Assembly: GCA_036874045.1 (NCBI GenBank)
Contig: CM072344.1
Location: forward strand, 3,444,501 to 3,508,500
Direction of reading: 5' to 3'
Length of the DNA: 64,000 bases
From: Cymodocea nodosa
Lineage: Eukaryota > Streptophyta > Magnoliopsida > Alismatales > Cymodoceaceae
The position numbers and the translations under genes are program-made. The notes beneath the pieces were generated by a model that saw only the letters and a program-made list of their open reading frames with translations, searched no databases and had not been told where the DNA came from. This document shows, piece by piece, positions 60,882 to 64,000 of the stretch; within the stretch, counting starts at the first letter, position 1; every line of letters begins with the position of its first letter.

Positions 60882-61775
60882 CTGTTGTAATTTTGTATAA
60901 CATAAACAAAAATTTAATAGAGATAAAATCAACATAGCTACTTACTTACCCTCGTGGAGTTGGGTCATAACTCAACGGACTAAGTTCGTTTAGTTAAGTA
61001 ATAACTCTACGATACTACTAACTATAATAAAACTTAAATTTTTTTCTTTTCATATTTTTCTACTTACTATATTATACATAGTTACTTTAGTTATACTGCT
61101 TCATTCAGCTTCCCTCTCATAGGAGGTATTAATTTCATTAACAGTTTTGTTGACAGGGTTAGGTATTGCTTGCATTGGCAATCCTCCAGTAGGTCTAACT
61201 TCTATTGATTCCTTCTATCTAGGGGGTATACTTCTATTTCTATTTATATTGAATGACAGTGTTTCCAAATACAAGATCTAGACGATTGTTTAATTGTTGA
61301 ATTATCTTTTCTAACTTCTCTATTCTAGATCATTATTCAATTAATGCTTTATAACTTATATTCTTATGATTTATATTTTCTCCTCCCTGGAAGTTGTTAT
61401 TTCTCCAAGATAGGTTCAAGTGATTTCTCCAATTAGGGTTATAAGAATTTCCAAAGTTGTCTTTCTGGTTTCTTGCATAAATAATATCTAAATCATTAAT
61501 GTTTGCATTATTTTCTACTAGCTTTTGATTTAATGATAACTCTTCTATTTTCCTTGTTAATTCAGTTAATTTAACTTCAAGCATAGTACTTGAATCTATT
61601 TCATGCATTACCCTTAGCAATATTCTTTTATTTGTAATAGCTTCAACCAAGCTTTCCCATTATGTAGTTCTTTTTGCAAAGTTTTCTAAATATGCCCATG
61701 CTTCTTCACTACACAGTTTTAAAAATCCATTCTTATAAGAAGATTTTAATAAAGATTTCGTTGAAACATCTATGT
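60882..61775 (-). pseudogene. Gag end and spacer of the minus-strand Athila derivative (fossil)
   Basis: Gag is at about 61775-61130 (MHEIDSSTMLEVKLTELTRK, IEELSLNQKL, NFGNSYNPNWRNHLNLSWRN). A spacer then leads to the F-box start, with a 'gttgagtta'-type hairpin and a donor-like 'gggtaagtaag' near 60945. It is homologous to 36480-36990 plus 39183-39536. Confidence 0.75.
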
Positions 61776-62672
61776 TGTTTAGAATGAAAAAGTGCATATT
61801 ATTAACGGTTAAATAATGGTTAATTACATAATATTTAGCTTATCATATGAGAATTAAGCCATTATGTTATAATTACACTGTTATATGCTTTAATTGAAGA
61901 ATCTGCTTAATTTTGGGGAATTAATGTTAATTTAGTACATTTATGAACGGTCGGTAAGTTGCAGGCTGTGAAATTATTAAGTATCCAAATTTTCTGATAT
62001 TTCGGATAGTTATGTTTAAATTACCGAACAGTTATATTTAGAGAGAATATTTTATTATTTCCAGATGTACACGTGTCGAAACCAGAATGAATGTCTTAAG
62101 TGAATTTTCGGCGAGTTAGCTGTAACTATCTGAAAATGCATCTGAGCATCGGATAGTTAGACCTGTAACTCTCCGAAATGTTATTTTTAAATTGCTACTG
62201 ACATGTGTCGAGAGCTGGTAGATTTACTTAAGTTATAACTTGTTAAGTTAGCATAACTATACGTGTTGAGTTACATGAATATACACTAAGGTAACGCATT
62301 AGGTTTGCGACTTATTTCTTTATTGCATGTATTTTATAGTTATTTTCTAAAATGCCACTATAGCGGTTGCAGGAACAAACAGTTGGAAGGAAAAACCACG
62401 TCTGCACGTATCACGCAGGAATTCAATCGCAGAGGGAGAAAGAAATCATCGCCATTGATCTGAAGGAAGGAAATCCAACCGATCATTTAAGCAAAAGCAG
62501 TTACTATTGAAAAAATATAAAAGAAAAGAAGAAAAAAAGAAGAAAGTGTGATCGATGGACGGCCCGTGTATACAGAGGAGGAGCACCGAGCTTTCTACAG
62601 ATAGTATCGGCGATACTCCAAAGTATCACACCAACCATCGTATCACCACCATAATCACCAATCATCGGAGGT
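61776..62672 (+). repeat. 5' part of an Athila LTR joined to F-box copy 3
   Basis: Starts TGTTTAGAATGAAAAAG and follows the LTR to 'atcatcggaggtttgta', where it passes directly into F-box sequence. It includes the 'tatttcggatagtta' and 'gcatcggatagtta' hairpin arms. Confidence 0.75.
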
Positions 62673-63708
62673 TTGTATTGAAGAAAAATATTTTCAGGGA
62701 CTACAAGCTGCAAAAATGACTAAGATTAGAGATGGATTCATATGGAGGTCATTTAATTGTAGTTCAAATACCCATGAATATTTGGCTATGGAAGAAACTA
62801 CTGGAATTCCACCCAATGCATTAGAAGGAAAGAGTCATATTATGGGGATAGATGAATGATTAATCATATACAAGACTAGACCAAGGTATGCAAGTTTATC
62901 ATTACCTGATATTTTGACAAGAAATCCTATAACAGGAGAAGAATGGAATATAGGAAGACCTAATATATTTGAAGCACCAACTGTAAATTGTGGGTGAACT
63001 TTAATATTTTCTGATAAAAATTCTGCAGTTCCTGAAAAATTATATTATTGGAGACCTATAGGAAATTGGGGTGAAGATTTACGCTTAAGTGAGTAAAATT
63101 TTCTGAACAGATCTTGGAATGAAAACATTATAATATATCTAGGACAGAAATCATTAATTAACCAAACACATGTCATTCTTGATGGATATATCTATTTAGT
63201 CACGGAGATATCATTAGCATATGGATCTGATTTATACATAGTGAGCATAGATAGTTATGATGATTATATAGAAATTTTACCTATACCGAGTGAAATAGCT
63301 AAACCACCATTTGCAGAATTTAATGAAATTCAAATAGGAATGTGGTATAATGAAGAAGATGATTCTACTTTATGTCTGATAAGATGGTGGGATGAACTGA
63401 TGAAATTTCAAATATGGATTATGGAAGACATGAATGAATGGAAGTGGGAAGAGGAGTATATTGAAATAGATGTAGAAATAGAAACTGCTACATTACCCTG
63501 GAACCAAAAAGGATCCCTTTCTGCATTACATATCATTAATGGTAATACACTCGTATTTGGAATTTATAATATATTGCATGTTTACAAATTAAAAAGGAAC
63601 AAGAACTGCATTAAAATAGAATTAATAGCAAGAAGAACTATGCCTAAAAAGCTTGCTTGGACTGATACATTTATTCCATTTGTTTCTACTTTTCAGTCAT
63701 GTTCTTAA
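62673..63708 (+). pseudogene. F-box gene copy 3 (fossil, best-kept C-terminal half)
   Basis: Begins within the gene after the F-box proper (EKYFQGLQAAKMTKIRDGFI) and runs to the C-terminus. The last 155 codons (63241-63708) are open: IVSIDSYDDYIEILPIPSE region, GMWYNEEDDSTLCLIRWWDE, FQIWIMEDMNEWKWEEEYIE, LVFGIYNILHVYKLKR. These are beta-strand repeats of an F-box-associated domain. Upstream, RPIGNWGEDLRLSE and LGQKSLINQTHVILDGYIYL match copy 1. Good preservation of the domain text relative to the surrounding LTR sequence is notable. Confidence 0.75.
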
Positions 63709-64000
63709 GCTGTGATTTTGTGTGTTTAAACTCTCAAAATTTTCCCTTCTTTTTTTTTTTAAAATACACACAAAACAAAACATTAATCACATACTGTATG
63801 TGTACATATTTCATTAATACAGATGTAGTAAAACACCAATCTCATATAATCCTGCTTCTATCATTTACTAAAAATATGAATCCATAACAATAAGCTCATA
63901 CTTTATCTGTAGTTTAATAAGATCTACACATAAATCATTCTACAAGTTCAATCAGTCAAAGTAAATGTATCTTTCATCATATGTGTTTCATTTAATCTAA
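63709..64000. other. AT-rich end of window, matches 56930-57160
   Basis: From about 63770 the sequence follows 56930-57160 in the same orientation ('caataagctcat.ctttttctgtagttt' type text). The F-box copies to which each is attached lie on opposite strands, so the joint near 63725 is a rearrangement point. The 62-codon frame at 63699-63887 is spurious. Confidence 0.5.

Larger units (their letters stand above)
55142..61775 (-). mobile_element. Minus-strand Athila derivative: gag, F-box, LTR (fossil)
   Basis: On the minus strand it runs gag end (61775-~61130), spacer, F-box gene (60881-58027, split by a solo LTR), 3' non-coding region (58026-56177), then LTR (56176-55142). No pol sequence lies between gag and F-box, so this copy shows the gag plus F-box arrangement directly. 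Its 5' part is not in view: at 61776 a plus-strand LTR piece begins. Confidence 0.75.

Noticed and set aside
1-64000. tRNA, rRNA or snoRNA genes
   Set aside because: I looked for A/B-box pairs and cloverleaf-like text on both strands and saw only primer-binding sites of retroelements.

Overview
This window looks like an AT-rich nuclear segment of a flowering plant. Few bases belong to host genes; most of the length is nested, decayed LTR retrotransposons plus one LINE. The plant assignment rests on the element families (Ty1/copia including Sirevirus-type, Ty3/gypsy including Athila-type), the intron style, and the one recognisable host gene, a plant TMEM97/sigma-2-receptor homologue. The species cannot be told from the sequence.

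Host genes. A TMEM97-like gene lies on the minus strand. Exon 1 is 11458-11126 (111 codons, ending in a phase-0 GTAAGT donor). Exon 2 starts at 92 and runs off the left edge. The intron between them is about 11.0 kb and holds a small copia fossil (1816-~3290, itself carrying a 211-bp solo LTR) and a LINE (~3440-10876) split by a copia element (4458-10506). A second, broken copy of exon 2 (20881-20700) with homologous intron sequence (20882-22519) shows that the gene was duplicated locally. Athila insertions begin exactly where the second intron homology stops, so the rest of that copy is outside the window or lost.

11.8-20.1 kb. A minus-strand Ty3/gypsy fossil is split by a minus-strand copia element (13792-18582) inserted in its gag region.

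22.5-64 kb. This is an Athila-type nest. An outer Athila (from 22520) is split by an inner composite Athila (24896-47521, 5-bp target duplication). The inner one carries a Sirevirus-type solo LTR (30917-32266), an Athila LTR (36996-39177) and a minus-strand Sirevirus-type element (40868-45601). Next come a gag-only Sirevirus-type element (48168-54171), two abutting LTR pieces in opposite orientation, a minus-strand gag plus F-box Athila derivative (to 61775, with another Sirevirus-type solo LTR at 58822-60527), and a plus-strand LTR piece with a third F-box copy (to 63708).

Most notable points. (1) An F-box gene with an F-box-associated domain sits in the third-ORF ('env') position of an Athila-derived element, in three copies. 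(2) In the pol-bearing Athila copies I see a zinc knuckle but no capsid region, while the capsid region sits with the F-box gene, suggesting two complementary element types. (3) A roughly 180-bp LTR block is shared, in the same sense orientation, by the Athila (Ty3) and Sirevirus-type (Ty1) LTRs, and short hairpin motifs recur in the LTRs of several families. All retroelements are treated as fossils. Divergences are estimates by eye.
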